64,000 nt of DNA from MFD04580-c1 sp963702995 (GCA_963702995.1 OY969783.1:3286001-3350000), one strand, 5' to 3'. Shown: positions 9,883-19,121, counted from the stretch's first letter. A program made the numbers and translations. Notes: a model not told the origin generated them from the letters alone.

Positions 9883-11049
9883 ATGCCTCCATCACCCATT
9901 ATCTTCTTTGCGGGCGGCGGGACCGGCGGCCACCTTTACCCCGGCATTGCCGTCGCACAGGCGCTGCGCGGCGTCATGCCTGACGCGAAGGCGATTTTCC
10001 TCTGCACCCAACGGGAGATCGACCGGACGATCCTCGAGCCGACCGGCTTTGAATTCGTCCCTCAGCCGATCGTTCCGCCGATCACCACCGCCGGCGGCCT
10101 GCTCCGGTTCTGGAAGGGATGGCGCGAGACCAAGGATCTTGTTCGCCGGCTTCTGCGGGAGCATCAACCGGCCGCGGTTCTGGGCCTGGGCGGGTATGCC
10201 GCGGGAGTTGCCGTCAAACAGGCGGCCGCCAAAGGTGTGCCCTGCGCCGTGCTGAACCCTGACGTGGTGCCCGGCAAGGCGAATCAGTTCCTCGTCAAGT
10301 CAGTCCGGGCGGTCTGCTGCCAGTTCGAATCGACGGCCGACTACCTGTCCCCGGCGGACCGGCCCAAATTCCGGTTAACCGGCTGCCCGATTCGAGAAGA
10401 GATCGCCCACGGAGCCACAGGGGCGGCGGCGGGTCGCGAAGGGGCGGCGGCACGGCTGGGCCTCGATCCCCTGCTCAACACGCTCGTGGTCACCGGCGCG
10501 TCGCTGGGCGCTCAGACGATCAATGAAGCCGTGCTGACCCTGCTCGCCGACGTGACGCTGCGGGGGTGGCAGATCCTCCACCTGTCGGGGCGGGACCATG
10601 CCGACTCGGTTCGGGCGGGGTATCGGGAGTTGGCGCAGAAGACGCCCATCAACGCGCTGGTCGTCGATTTCACGCCGGCGATGTCGGACGTCTGGGCGGT
10701 GGCCGATTTGGCGATCAGCCGATCCGGGGCCAGCAGTTGCGCGGAATTGACGGCTTGCGGCGTCCCCTCGATCCTGATGCCCTACCCGTTCCACAAGGAC
10801 AAGCACCAGAGCCTGAACGCGGCCGAGCTGGTCAAGGCGGGGGCGGCCGTCCTCATCGACGACGAAAAAGAGCGGAGAAAGAACGCCGCGCGGCTCAAGC
10901 CGCTGGTCGAGTCGCTCCTTTACGATGCCGACCGCCGCCGTTCCATGCGGGAGGCGGCGCTGCGGGTCGGGAAGCCGCGGGCGGCTTGCGAGGTCGCGAC
11001 GCTGGTCGCCGCCCTGACGGCGGAGCCGCGTCCGGGACAAAAAACGTGA
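9883..11049 (+). CDS. murG: MurG, lipid II synthase (GlcNAc transferase)
   Basis: 388 residues. Membrane-associated GT28-family enzyme on the cytoplasmic face that transfers GlcNAc from UDP-GlcNAc to lipid I. The N-terminal loop FAGGGTGGHLYPG (9-21) is the classic MurG lipid-binding signature. GLGGYAAGVAVKQA and NPDVVPGKANQF follow; the C-terminal UDP-GlcNAc domain has VTGASLGAQTIN, ISRSGASSCAELTACG and ILMPYPFHKDKHQ. The ATG at 9883 is the start that places GGGTGGH at the normal distance; no strong Shine-Dalgarno sequence is visible. The preceding open extension runs through a palindromic repeat and is not considered coding. Confidence 0.95.
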   Translation: MPPSPIIFFAGGGTGGHLYPGIAVAQALRGVMPDAKAIFLCTQREIDRTILEPTGFEFVPQPIVPPITTAGGLLRFWKGWRETKDLVRRLLREHQPAAVLGLGGYAAGVAVKQAAAKGVPCAVLNPDVVPGKANQFLVKSVRAVCCQFESTADYLSPADRPKFRLTGCPIREEIAHGATGAAAGREGAAARLGLDPLLNTLVVTGASLGAQTINEAVLTLLADVTLRGWQILHLSGRDHADSVRAGYRELAQKTPINALVVDFTPAMSDVWAVADLAISRSGASSCAELTACGVPSILMPYPFHKDKHQSLNAAELVKAGAAVLIDDEKERRKNAARLKPLVESLLYDADRRRSMREAALRVGKPRAACEVATLVAALTAEPRPGQKT

Positions 11050-11088
11050 AAGCGTCAATGGGTGCCGCCATCTTCCGGTGGCAATGGG

Positions 11089-11138
11089 GGGCGTGGTTCC
11101 GCACGCCGCATCACGCGGTGGCGTGATGAACCACGCCC
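11089..11138. repeat. GGGCGTGGTTC palindromic element, copy 1
   Basis: GGGCGTGGTTC at 11089-11099 pairs with GAACCACGCCC at 11128-11138. The interior (CACGCCGCATCACGCGGTGGCGTG) can form a second hairpin. A related element is at 38053-38103. It lies in the murG-murC gap. Confidence 0.7.
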
Positions 11139-11276
11139 TACGTCCTGGCGGGGTATCGCACCAAGCAAAGCAAACCCGCGTAAACCGGGGTTTCAGCCTG
11201 ATCGTGCGGGATCCCCGCCATCGTGCTACAAAAGCTGGCCGAAGCCCGGTAGGATGCCGGCGTCACGGAGGCAAAA

Positions 11277-12734
11277 TTGAGTGACTCGCGAATGGATTTG
11301 CGATCGACAGCCACTATCACCCCACCCACCGGCCGCCTGGCCCACGGAAAGCCCCTTCCCAGCCGCTTCGCCGGCTTGCGGGTGCATTTTATAGGCATTG
11401 GCGGCTCGGGGATGAACGGGTTGGCTCGGATGCTGATGGACCGGGGGGCCGCTGTCTGTGGCTCTGAGCCGCAGCCCAACGCCCAATCGCTTGAGCTTTC
11501 CCGCGCCGGCGCGACGGTCTCCCGCGACCAGATTGGCCGCCTCCTGTCGCCAGAGGTTCATCTGGTCGTCCGCACCGCCGCCGTTCGGGACGAGAACCCC
11601 GAGTACCAGGCGGCCCTGCGGCTGGGGATCCGAACGATCAAGTACGCCGAGCTGCTCGGCCAGGTCATGCAGGAGCGGTTCGGCGTTGCCGTCGCCGGCA
11701 CGCACGGCAAGAGCACGACCACCGCCATGATCTCCCACGCCCTGCTTCAATGCGGGGCTGATCCGAGCTTTGTCGTCGGAGGCACCGCCCCGCAACTGGG
11801 CGGGACGGGGAGCCGCTCCGGCGGCGGGCAAGCCTTCATCGCCGAAGCATGCGAGTTCGATCGAAGCTTCCACGCCCTGCGGCCGACGGTGGCGCTCATT
11901 AACAACATTGAGGAAGACCACCTCGACTGCTACTCCGGGATCGACCAGATCGTCCAGTCGTTCCGGCAGTTCGCGCAGCTCGTGCCGCCGGACGGGCTGA
12001 TCATCGCCAACGGGCAGGACGCGCGCGTCGGCCAGGCGATCGGCGGGCTGCCGACACCGATCGAATGGGTCGCGCTGGATCGCGAGGCGACGTGGAGCAC
12101 GCGCGTCACCGGCATCGACCACGGGTGCTATCGGGGGCAGATCCTCTATGCCGGCAAGCCGGCGGGGACGCTCGCGCTCTCGATCCCCGGCGAGCACAAT
12201 CTCTTCAACGCGACCATGGCGGCCGCGGCCTGCCACGCGTGCGGGATCGACGCGGCGGCCGCCGCCGAGGCGATCGGCGCGTTCCAGGGCGTTGACCGCC
12301 GCATGACCCAGATGGGCGTCGCCCACGGCGCGACGGTGGTCGATGATTACGGCCACCACCCCACTGAGATCCGCGCGACGCTGCGGGCGCTGCGGGAAAA
12401 GTACCAGCCGAATCGCCTTTTCTGCGTATTTCAGCCTCATCAGCACAGCCGTACCCGCTTCCTTTTGGAGGACTTCGCCACCAGCTTCGGGGCGGCCGAC
12501 GAGACGATCGTGCCCGACATCTACTTCGTCCGCGACAGCGAGGACGAGAAGTCCCGCATTCATGCCGACCACCTGGTGCAGCGGGTCAGGGAGAACGGTC
12601 AGCAGGCTTGCCACCTTCCCGACTTCCGTTCGATCGTCGATTATCTGCGGCGGCGCGTGACCGGCGGAGATTTGGTCGTCACAATGGGCGCCGGCGACGT
12701 GTGGGAGATCGGGCGTGACCTGGTGGAGAGCTAA
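11277..12734 (+). CDS. murC: MurC, UDP-MurNAc:L-alanine ligase
   Basis: 485 residues. It catalyses the first amino-acid addition to UDP-MurNAc in the cytoplasm. The N-terminal UDP-binding motif is HFIGIGGSGMNGLA, the ATP loop is AGTHGKSTTT (from about 140), and EACEFDRSF, NNIEEDHLDCY, GEHNLFNATMA and VVDDYGHHPTEI follow, all typical MurC segments. The TTG at 11277 is favoured because GGAGG lies 5 nt upstream; the next ATG (11292) would lose five residues. It is followed by murB after a 38-nt gap, consistent with co-transcription. Confidence 0.95.
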   Translation: MSDSRMDLRSTATITPPTGRLAHGKPLPSRFAGLRVHFIGIGGSGMNGLARMLMDRGAAVCGSEPQPNAQSLELSRAGATVSRDQIGRLLSPEVHLVVRTAAVRDENPEYQAALRLGIRTIKYAELLGQVMQERFGVAVAGTHGKSTTTAMISHALLQCGADPSFVVGGTAPQLGGTGSRSGGGQAFIAEACEFDRSFHALRPTVALINNIEEDHLDCYSGIDQIVQSFRQFAQLVPPDGLIIANGQDARVGQAIGGLPTPIEWVALDREATWSTRVTGIDHGCYRGQILYAGKPAGTLALSIPGEHNLFNATMAAAACHACGIDAAAAAEAIGAFQGVDRRMTQMGVAHGATVVDDYGHHPTEIRATLRALREKYQPNRLFCVFQPHQHSRTRFLLEDFATSFGAADETIVPDIYFVRDSEDEKSRIHADHLVQRVRENGQQACHLPDFRSIVDYLRRRVTGGDLVVTMGAGDVWEIGRDLVES

Positions 12735-12772
12735 GCGGCAGCGGGTTGGATGGCGGGGGCGAGCATTACCGT

Positions 12773-13664
12773 ATGATGAAACTGGCAGGGCCATTTTCCG
12801 GCTTTGAGCCGTGGGTGACTGAGAACGAGCCGCTCGCCCCGCTGACGTGGTATCGCATCGGCGGGCCCGCCCGCTGGATGCTGCGCCCGCGGAATGTGGA
12901 AGAGTTGGCGGCCGCCGCGGCGCTGTGTCGAGAACAGCATCCCGATTTACGTGCTGGGCCTGGGGGCCAACCTCCTGGTCGGCGACGGCGGGGTTCACGG
13001 CGCGGTCTTTCGGCTGGAGTCCGAAGAGTTTCGCCGCGTGAGCTTCGGCCCGAACACGGTTGACGCCGCCGCCGGGGCCGACCTCCAGAAGCTGGTGCTC
13101 AAGACCGCGCGCCAAGGGCTCTCCGGCACCGAATGCCTGGCGGGCATCCCCGGCACCGTCGGCGGCGCGATCCGCATGAACGCGGGCGGGAAGTTCGGCG
13201 ACATCGGCTCGATGGTCACGCGCGTCCGCGTGATGGACTCCGCCGGCAACGTTTTCGACCGGGAAAAAGATGACCTGGTGTTCGACTACCGCAGCACGAA
13301 CATCGCCGCGACATTCATCCTGAGCGCGACGCTGGAGCTGGACGAGGAAGAGCCGGACCGACTGGCCCGCAAGCTCAAAGAGATCTGGATGTACAAGCGG
13401 AACAGCCAGCCGCTGAACACCAAGAACGCCGGCTGTGTGTTCAAGAACCCGCGCGGTCTGTCGGCCGGCGCGTTGATCGACCAGTCGGGCCTTAAGTCGC
13501 TGCGCGTTGGCGGGGCCGAAGTGAGCACGGTTCATGCGAACTTCATCGTCGCCCACCCGGGCTGCCGCGCCGACGACATCCTGAACCTGAAGAAGATCAT
13601 CCGCGAGAAAGTCCTCGACAGGTTCGGGGTGAACCTGGAGAGCGAGCTGAAGACCTGGCCCTGA
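12773..13664 (+). CDS. murB: MurB, UDP-N-acetylenolpyruvoylglucosamine reductase (frameshifted)
   Basis: Cytoplasmic FAD enzyme that forms UDP-MurNAc with NADPH. Visible motifs are TWYRIGGPARWM, VLGLGANLLVGDGG, GTECLAGIPGTVGGAIRMNA and, near the C-terminus, CVFKNPRGLSAGALIDQSGL and VHANFIV. The usual catalytic serine of GSVFKNP-type motifs is a cysteine here (AGCVFKNP). The frame changes near 12930; restoring two bases (TGTCGCGAGAAC instead of TGTCGAGAAC) yields LCRENSIPIYVLG and a protein of about 297 residues. As in neighbouring genes, a sequencing indel is the likely cause. Confidence 0.9.
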
Positions 13665-13791
13665 CCGTCGATCTGGTGCGGCAGGAGATTCGGTGCGGCC
13701 GTAGATGTGGCACTGACGGTCGCTCGGCCGCTCGTCGATGTTGCGCTCGACGAGACATCCACCCGCAACCGACCCACTTTTCGGGGTTCTC

Positions 13792-14706
13792 ATGAAAGTC
13801 ACCGTTCTTTACGGCGGGCCCAGCGTTGAGCGGGAGATCAGTCTCCTCAGCGGGCAAGCGGTCATCGCCGGCCTGAAGTCGATGGGCCACGAAGTCTTCG
13901 GCTCCGACGTGGCGCCCGACAACCTCTTCGGGCTGGATCATGCGGCCGACGTCATCTTCCCGGTGCTCCACGGGCACTTCGGAGAGAGTGGCGAGCTGCA
14001 GGAGATCCTGGAGGCCCGGCGGCTTTCCTTTGTCGGCAGCGGGTCGGCCGCGTCGCGGCTGGGAATGAACAAGGTCGCGACCAAGCGCGCGTGGGAGGCG
14101 GCCGGCCTGCCCACGCCGCCCTGGCAATTGCTCGATCGCGACAAGTACCGCCCGGAGAACCTCGAGCAGGTGCCGGTCCCCTGCGTCGTCAAGGCCGTCT
14201 CCAGCGGCAGCAGCATCGACGTCTATCTCTGCCGGTCTCGCGCGGATGCCCATATGGCGATCCGCTCGGTCCTCTCCAAGCATGGCGAAGCGCTGATCGA
14301 AAGGCTGATCGATGGGCCGGAACTGACGGTCGGGCTGCTGGAAGAAAAGCCACTCGCACCGCTGCGGATCGTCTCGACGCGTGCCTTTTTCGATTACGAA
14401 GCCAAGTACAAGTCGGGTGATACCAAGCACCTGTTCGATACCGGTTTGCCCGCCGAGGTGGTCGCCAAGAGCCAGGAACTGGCGCGGCGGGCGAACGAAG
14501 TCGTCGGCGGGCGCGACCTGGCCCGCGTGGACATCATGCTCGACGAGAGCCACAACCCGTACCTGCTCGAAATCAACACGCTTCCGGGCTTCACCTCCAA
14601 AAGCCTGCTCCCCGAGGCCGCGTTGAACGCGGGGATCGAGTTCGGGCCGCTGGTCGATCGGCTTGTCCGCCGCGCCGCGGCGCGCGGGCCGATCGCTCCT
14701 GTATGA
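13792..14706 (+). CDS. ddl: D-alanine:D-alanine ligase
   Basis: 304 residues. ATP-grasp enzyme that makes D-Ala-D-Ala for MurF. The family N-terminal motif GGPSVEREISLLSG is at residues 8-21, VLHGHFGESGELQEILE follows, then SSGSSIDV in the ATP-binding region and LLEINTLPGFTSKSLLPEA at the metal-binding C-terminus. The ATG at 13792 gives the canonical N-terminus (MKVTVLYGG). It lies 127 nt after murB and 151 nt before the ftsQ-like gene, the usual order in dcw clusters. Confidence 0.95.
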   Translation: MKVTVLYGGPSVEREISLLSGQAVIAGLKSMGHEVFGSDVAPDNLFGLDHAADVIFPVLHGHFGESGELQEILEARRLSFVGSGSAASRLGMNKVATKRAWEAAGLPTPPWQLLDRDKYRPENLEQVPVPCVVKAVSSGSSIDVYLCRSRADAHMAIRSVLSKHGEALIERLIDGPELTVGLLEEKPLAPLRIVSTRAFFDYEAKYKSGDTKHLFDTGLPAEVVAKSQELARRANEVVGGRDLARVDIMLDESHNPYLLEINTLPGFTSKSLLPEAALNAGIEFGPLVDRLVRRAAARGPIAPV

Positions 14707-14857
14707 GTCTGCCCGGTCGAAGTCAGCCGAACGTCCGATAACCGGCGGCCGACCCCGCGAGCCGGGGCGTTTTACGTTCACGGCCTGGCGCTCGGCCGGT
14801 CGAAATAGTGAAGCGAGCCCCCTCTACCGGAGACGCAGGCAAGGCACGGTGTCGCGT

Positions 14858-15841
14858 ATGCCCAGGACCAGGAAAACGATGGCCGCGACGTCGGGTGACC
14901 CCGACTTCGCTGACGACGAAGCATCACGGCCGCCGCGGAGCGGCCGCTGGATGCTCCACGGGCTGTTCGCCATCGTCCTGATCGTCGGGTGCATCACCGG
15001 CTTCGCTTATGTCAAAGACTACGTTGACGCATCGGTCGCGCCGCCCAATCGGCCGGAAATCGTGTTTCAGACTCGCCCGGTCTGGATGACCGACGCCGTC
15101 GCCGACCAGCTCGCCCGCGAATTCCGACGCGCCGACGCCTCCTCCGTTTTCGATCGCAAGGCGGTGCTCGACGTTCACCAGCTCCTGCTGGCCAGCCCCT
15201 GGGTCTCGGCCGTTCGGCAGGTCCGGCGCGCGTTCCGCGACGGGCCCGGCGACGTCATCGAAATCGACTGCGATTTCAGGGCGCCGATGGCCCTAGTTCG
15301 GTGGAATGAGGCTTATCGCTTTGTCGATGCCCACGGCGTCCTGCTCCCGGATCAGTTCAGCGAGGCCGACCTCGGCAAAGTGATCTACTCCAGCGACGGC
15401 CGCCCGAACATCCGCGTGATCGAAGGCGTTCGCCGCGCCCCGCCCGCCGCCGCCGGCCAGCAATGGCTCGGAGAAGACCTGGCGGCCGGGCTGGAACTGG
15501 TCGCCCGCCTTTACGACCAACCCTTCGCGCACGAGATTGAGCGCGTGAATGTCCTGAACTTCGGCGGCCGCATCGACCCGCGCGACGCGCAGCTTGTCCT
15601 GCGCACACGCTACAACACGGAAGTCCGCTGGGGCCGCCCCTGGAATGCCACCGACGCGTTCATTGAGATTTCACCGGAACGCAAGCTGGACAAAATGCAG
15701 CGCGTGGTCGATCAGTTCGGCCGCGTCGATGCCCACCAGCCTTGGATCGACATCCGCTTCGACAAGATTACCTATCCAAGCCCCATCGAAGCGGCCTATC
15801 CCGCCGATGCCGACCTTCGTCACGCCGACACCGGCCGATGA
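14858..15841 (+). CDS. FtsQ/DivIB-like cell division protein
   Basis: 327 residues with a short cytoplasmic N-terminus, one membrane segment (about residues 29-52, LFAIVLIVGCITGFAYV), and an extracytoplasmic domain. The segments SPWVSAVRQVRR and ALVRWNEAYRFVDAHGVLL resemble the POTRA and beta domains of FtsQ/DivIB, and position right after ddl is the standard place for ftsQ. The sequence similarity is weak, so the call relies partly on context. ATG 14858 and ATG 14879 are both possible starts. ftsA and ftsZ, which normally follow, are missing here. Confidence 0.72.
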   Translation: MPRTRKTMAATSGDPDFADDEASRPPRSGRWMLHGLFAIVLIVGCITGFAYVKDYVDASVAPPNRPEIVFQTRPVWMTDAVADQLAREFRRADASSVFDRKAVLDVHQLLLASPWVSAVRQVRRAFRDGPGDVIEIDCDFRAPMALVRWNEAYRFVDAHGVLLPDQFSEADLGKVIYSSDGRPNIRVIEGVRRAPPAAAGQQWLGEDLAAGLELVARLYDQPFAHEIERVNVLNFGGRIDPRDAQLVLRTRYNTEVRWGRPWNATDAFIEISPERKLDKMQRVVDQFGRVDAHQPWIDIRFDKITYPSPIEAAYPADADLRHADTGR

Positions 15842-15917
15842 AATGGGACGAATCGCGAGCGCTCAGACGCCAGCGCCGCGGCAGGTGATTCCCTTCCTTT
15901 TGCAGTAGGCTGCTCCC

Positions 15918-16637
15918 ATGGCCCTTCTGTCGCCAGCGCCAACGCCGGGCACACCCGTCAATCTTGTGCCGCGGTCGGCCGCCCCGCGGTCGGCCGAGCC
16001 GGCGGCCGAGGCGGCTCGCCGCTCTGCGGCGGGTCCGCTGCTCCTTTGGCTCTCACTCCAGCTCGCGGCGCTGGCCGTCGCTCTTTTCCGACTCCCCCTT
16101 TCGGCGCGCTACCCGGGCTCGCCGGAGCGTCTGGCGATCGACATCCTCGCAACGGTCGAGGTCGTCGCCGCGCCACTACTCGGGCCGCTGCTCTTTCGAG
16201 ACTGGGCCTGCTCGGCCCTGTGCATCGCATCCATCGCGCCGATGCTGGCGATCGCCGGAACATCATCGGCCGTCCAGCCGGGGCCGCTGTTTCAGGGCAT
16301 CGCCTATCTGATGGGGTTGCTGGCAGGGCTCGCACTGCTTACCGGCGGATTCAGGCAGACGAGAGGCGTATGGATCGTGGCCGCGGGCGGTGCGGCGATC
16401 GCGCTGGGGGAACCGCTGATGCGGTACCTGATAGCGGAGTACGGTTCCGCTCCGCAGTCGGTGACGCTTGACACAGAGTGGGCCGGCCCTCTTCAGGCTG
16501 CGAGTTGCGCGTTTCACGGTTGCTCGGTCCCGTTGGCGAGTTGGACGTTTCCGATCGGCCTCCTGGTTGCCGGAGCCATCGTCGTCGCCGTTCGGAGGAG
16601 GTTCTCGAGTCGGGGGGCCCAGGACGGCTTACGGTGA
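15918..16637 (+). CDS. Polytopic membrane protein of unknown function
   Basis: 239 residues. After a Pro/Ala-rich N-terminus (about 40 residues) there are five or six hydrophobic segments, for example LLLWLSLQLAALAVALF, AIAGTSSAVQ preceded by CIASIAPML, IAYLMGLLAGLALLTGG and the C-terminal FPIGLLVAGAIVVAVRRR. No family was recognised. It starts 76 nt after the ftsQ-like gene on the same strand and may belong to the same transcript. Its position where ftsA would be expected is notable, but it bears no resemblance to FtsA. Confidence 0.65.
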   Translation: MALLSPAPTPGTPVNLVPRSAAPRSAEPAAEAARRSAAGPLLLWLSLQLAALAVALFRLPLSARYPGSPERLAIDILATVEVVAAPLLGPLLFRDWACSALCIASIAPMLAIAGTSSAVQPGPLFQGIAYLMGLLAGLALLTGGFRQTRGVWIVAAGGAAIALGEPLMRYLIAEYGSAPQSVTLDTEWAGPLQAASCAFHGCSVPLASWTFPIGLLVAGAIVVAVRRRFSSRGAQDGLR

Positions 16638-17184
16638 CGTTGCAGGCGTACCCGTCGCGTCGTCAGCCGCCCGGGATTGAGGCGTCGTCGCTCGTTGCCC
16701 TGCGGCGGTGATCCCCACGCCACGACTGCGTTGTTTCGGCCGCCGGCGGCGGTGGGCCGCAATATGCCGCTTCAGTCCGTCTGGCGCGAGGGATCGACGA
16801 ACTGCGCAAACTCGCCCCGAGCGGCCGAATTTGAACCACTCAGGCGTGGGCGAACGCTCCACTTCACCCCCCGACCTCCACTTTCCTCCACGCGGCCCAA
16901 TTCCCCCTCCCTCGCGGGCAGAAAAATATGGACGAGGCCGCCCCGCCCCACCGTCTGAAACAAGTTATCCACAGGCTCATCCACGAGAAAAGTGCGCGAA
17001 AAAACGCTGGCGGCTAAATCAATCTAGCCCAAAAACCCTTGAAATTCAGCAGCTTCGGCAAAACGCGAAGAACTCTTTAGCAGGTTCCAGCGGTGCCCCA
17101 ACCTTTTTCGCTTGATGGCGGTGGAGGAGGGTGGTAGATTGCCCCAGGTCAGGCAAGGGACACGCAAGTGGGAAACAGAAAACC
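16638..17184. other. Intergenic region upstream of mraZ
   Basis: About 550 bases without a supported gene. The first half is G+C rich; the second half (from about 16920) is clearly A+T richer, with runs such as GCGAAAAAACGC, as expected for a promoter region. One perfect DnaA-box consensus is present (listed separately). No clear -35/-10 pair was found by eye. Confidence 0.5.
16965..16973 (+). promoter_or_regulatory. Perfect DnaA box upstream of mraZ
   Basis: TTATCCACA matches the strong DnaA-box consensus exactly. A second, weaker match (TCATCCACG) begins four bases after it. There is no cluster of boxes or AT-rich unwinding element like those of an origin, so a regulatory role at the mraZ promoter, or chance, is more likely. 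Confidence 0.4.
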
Positions 17185-17673
17185 GTGCGGCATCCGATCC
17201 TGTACGGCGAGTACGAGCTGACGATCGACGAGAAGAACCGTCTTCTTGTGCCTGCTGACATTCGCCGCAGTATTGGGCCTGAGCAAGGTGAGTCGTTGTT
17301 CATGGTGGGTGGCAGCAACGGTGTGCCTTGGTTCTATCCGGCGAAGTATTATCAGGATTTAGGTGAGCAGGCGCCTTCAGAGCTGACGCCCCCGGACGAT
17401 GTCATTTTGTTCAACCAACTCCACTTTGGAATGACGAGCCAGCTTCCGTGGGACAAGCAGGGGCGTCTTCAGTTGCCCGCGAAACCGCTGAAGCGATGCT
17501 CGATCGGCCGCGAGGTGACACTGGTGGGCGTAAACGACCATCTGCAGCTTTGGAACCGGGCCGCATGGGATGAGCACAGTGACGATCTTTTAAGGCGACA
17601 GGCCGAAATTGTCGCGCGGAACCGAATGAACAGCCGCCCGCCGCAGCCGCCGATGGTCGGGCCGCATTGTTGA
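17185..17673 (+). CDS. mraZ: MraZ, AbrB-fold transcriptional regulator
   Basis: About 162 residues from GTG 17185 (VRHPILYGEYELTIDEKNRL); a GTG at 17131 would add 18 residues but has its AGGAGG directly adjacent, too close to be used. MraZ is a DNA-binding ring protein with two SpoVT/AbrB-like repeats, here YGEYELTIDEKNRLLVPADI and the second around LPWDKQGRLQLPAK. It normally sits at the head of the dcw cluster and regulates it. In this genome it lies after ftsQ, 1.4 kb upstream of rsmH. Confidence 0.9.
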   Translation: MRHPILYGEYELTIDEKNRLLVPADIRRSIGPEQGESLFMVGGSNGVPWFYPAKYYQDLGEQAPSELTPPDDVILFNQLHFGMTSQLPWDKQGRLQLPAKPLKRCSIGREVTLVGVNDHLQLWNRAAWDEHSDDLLRRQAEIVARNRMNSRPPQPPMVGPHC

Positions 17674-17720
17674 ATGAGTCGGCCCATCCGGGCGCTGCTA
17701 CGACGAAGCCAGGGCCGCCC

Positions 17721-17779
17721 CGAAGGATCATACGGCACCCCGAAGGATCATGGGGCGCCGGAAGGATCATGGGGCGCCG
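17721..17779. repeat. Tandem repeat, three units of about 20 bp
   Basis: Three consecutive copies of a unit reading CGAAGGATCATGGGGCGCCG, the first slightly diverged (ATACGGCACCC), lie just downstream of the mraZ stop. Units share GAAGGATCAT. Confidence 0.8.
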
Positions 17780-18883
17780 CAAGACAATACAAATCACCCG
17801 CCGGCCCGCGCGCCGCCACAGGGCACGCGAATGAGTTGCGAGCCGGTGGTCGGAGACACGTCCCAGGGAAGGTTCGGTCTCCCGCAGCGTGACGAACGTT
17901 TGAGAACGATGACCAACCGGGCAGGTACCGGGCCAAGGAAGGTCCGCGCCTGCATGGCAGGGCTCGCGACAGGCAAGGATGCCAGCGTCGCGCGTCGATG
18001 CGACGGTTGTTATAGCGTTGCACCTCATCTCCTCCGACAGCCGCAGGGCTGGCCGAAGGCTGAGCGAGGCGCGGCGGCACCGGGCGGAGCCCGCGTGCGA
18101 AAAGTCATCGATCGGGTGGTGTCGCCGGGCGGTGCAAGGGTTGTGGTCGCCCGGAAACATACCGAACGTCCGCGGACGCCGGCAGCCGCAGGAGTTGAAC
18201 GGGTGATGGATCATCCGCACGCCTCCTGCGGCGGCCGGCAAAGCGGAACGGACAGGCGAGATCGAACCGGCTTCAGGCCACGTCGGTGGGCCCAAGCGTC
18301 ATTCGATCATCGCCAACCGCACCGGGGCATCGTTGCCGGTGACGGCCCAGCCAAAAAAGGCCGGGACGTTATGAAGAGTTGACTCGCTCGCGCAGGCGTA
18401 CGGCGGAGCCGTCGCACGCATCGAGCTGTTGTTCCGACCCGAGCCCTGTCGCAGGCCGCTGGGCACGCGACCGCGCTCCGTCGGAAGCCAACGCGGGACT
18501 GTATCGCCAACCGTGGCGTTTACAGCCCTTTGGGGCCGCACGCTCCCTCTCGACCCTGCTGCCAAGGAGCGGCTACAGGGTCAGGGAAAACGTGCATTGA
18601 GCGAAACGCAGCGCCGGTACGCCGACGCTCGTCACTTCACCTATCGCACGCGGCACACGGACGTGCCGCGGGGCCGCCGGGACCATAGGGCCTGGCTTAC
18701 GCCCGCCAAGGATCGGCACAAAGCACCTGTACACCGCACGAGCCGTTGCACGGATGTGACCCTCGCCTGGTATCGAGGGGGCACAGGAGGATCGCCCGGC
18801 TCTGCTGTGTGCTTTGAAGAGGGTCGGCCCGCTCACGGATTGAGCCGCCGACGCGACTAAGACGCCACCCCGCTCGCCGTCAT

Positions 18884-18909
18884 TCCGTCAGCAGAATATT
18901 CCTGACGGA
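18884..18909. repeat. Compact inverted repeat, 8-bp arms
   Basis: TCCGTCAG at 18884-18891 and CTGACGGA at 18902-18909 flank a 10-base A+T-rich loop (CAGAATATTC). It is not followed by a T-run on either strand; an operator or RNA hairpin is possible. Confidence 0.5.
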
Positions 18910-19007
18910 CCACAGCGCCCGCGTTTGGGTCAACTCGCAGACGGCCTACCATCCGCCCAACTCCAAAGGACCCAGGCAATCCGCCACCGTCGTCACTACG
19001 CCGATCC

Positions 19008-19036
19008 TTGCCTCGCCTGAACAAGGCCCGAATAAT
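19008..19036 (+). promoter_or_regulatory. Candidate sigma-70 promoter for rsmH
   Basis: TTGCCT (19008-19013), a 17-base spacer and AATAAT (19031-19036), about 85 bases before the rsmH start. The match is moderate. It would allow rsmH to be expressed independently of mraZ. Confidence 0.35.
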
Positions 19037-19121
19037 ATAGTACCCTTCTCACGAAGCTATACGCAATCGACAAAAATTGCCTCTTGCATTCGAGCGACCT
19101 CCCCATAGCATCCGCGCGTTC

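Larger units (their letters stand above)
17674..19121. other. 1.4-kb region between mraZ and rsmH with no supported gene
   Basis: Open frames here are arginine-, proline- and glycine-rich, lack family motifs and have no good ribosome site. The region contains a 20-bp tandem repeat (17721-17779), several G+C-rich inverted repeats (for example GACCCTG...CAGGGTC near 18554-18585, CGCCAACCGTGGCG near 18497) and a compact hairpin at 18884-18909. A structured RNA or decayed gene remains possible. I looked for RNase P RNA and tmRNA hallmarks and did not find a convincing set. Confidence 0.5.

Noticed and set aside
11226..13802. An 858-codon open frame antisense to murC and murB
   Set aside because: It mirrors the coding frames of two well-supported Mur genes, lacks any family motif and is Arg/Ala/Gly-rich, as is usual for antisense frames in G+C-rich DNA.
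16965..16985. Replication origin
   Set aside because: Only one perfect DnaA box, no cluster, and no dnaA, dnaN or gyrB nearby.
17721..17779. CRISPR array
   Set aside because: The units are adjacent without unique spacers, so this is a simple tandem repeat. The same holds for 48139-48194.
17930..18300. Possible RNase P RNA
   Set aside because: A short stretch resembles the start of the molecule, but the other conserved regions, including the ACAGAA...GGCTTA type 3' segment, could not be found in order.
17750..18382. Possible 210-residue protein between mraZ and rsmH
   Set aside because: No family motif, no ribosome binding site, Arg/Gly/Pro-rich composition; the other strand has equally long frames over the same DNA.
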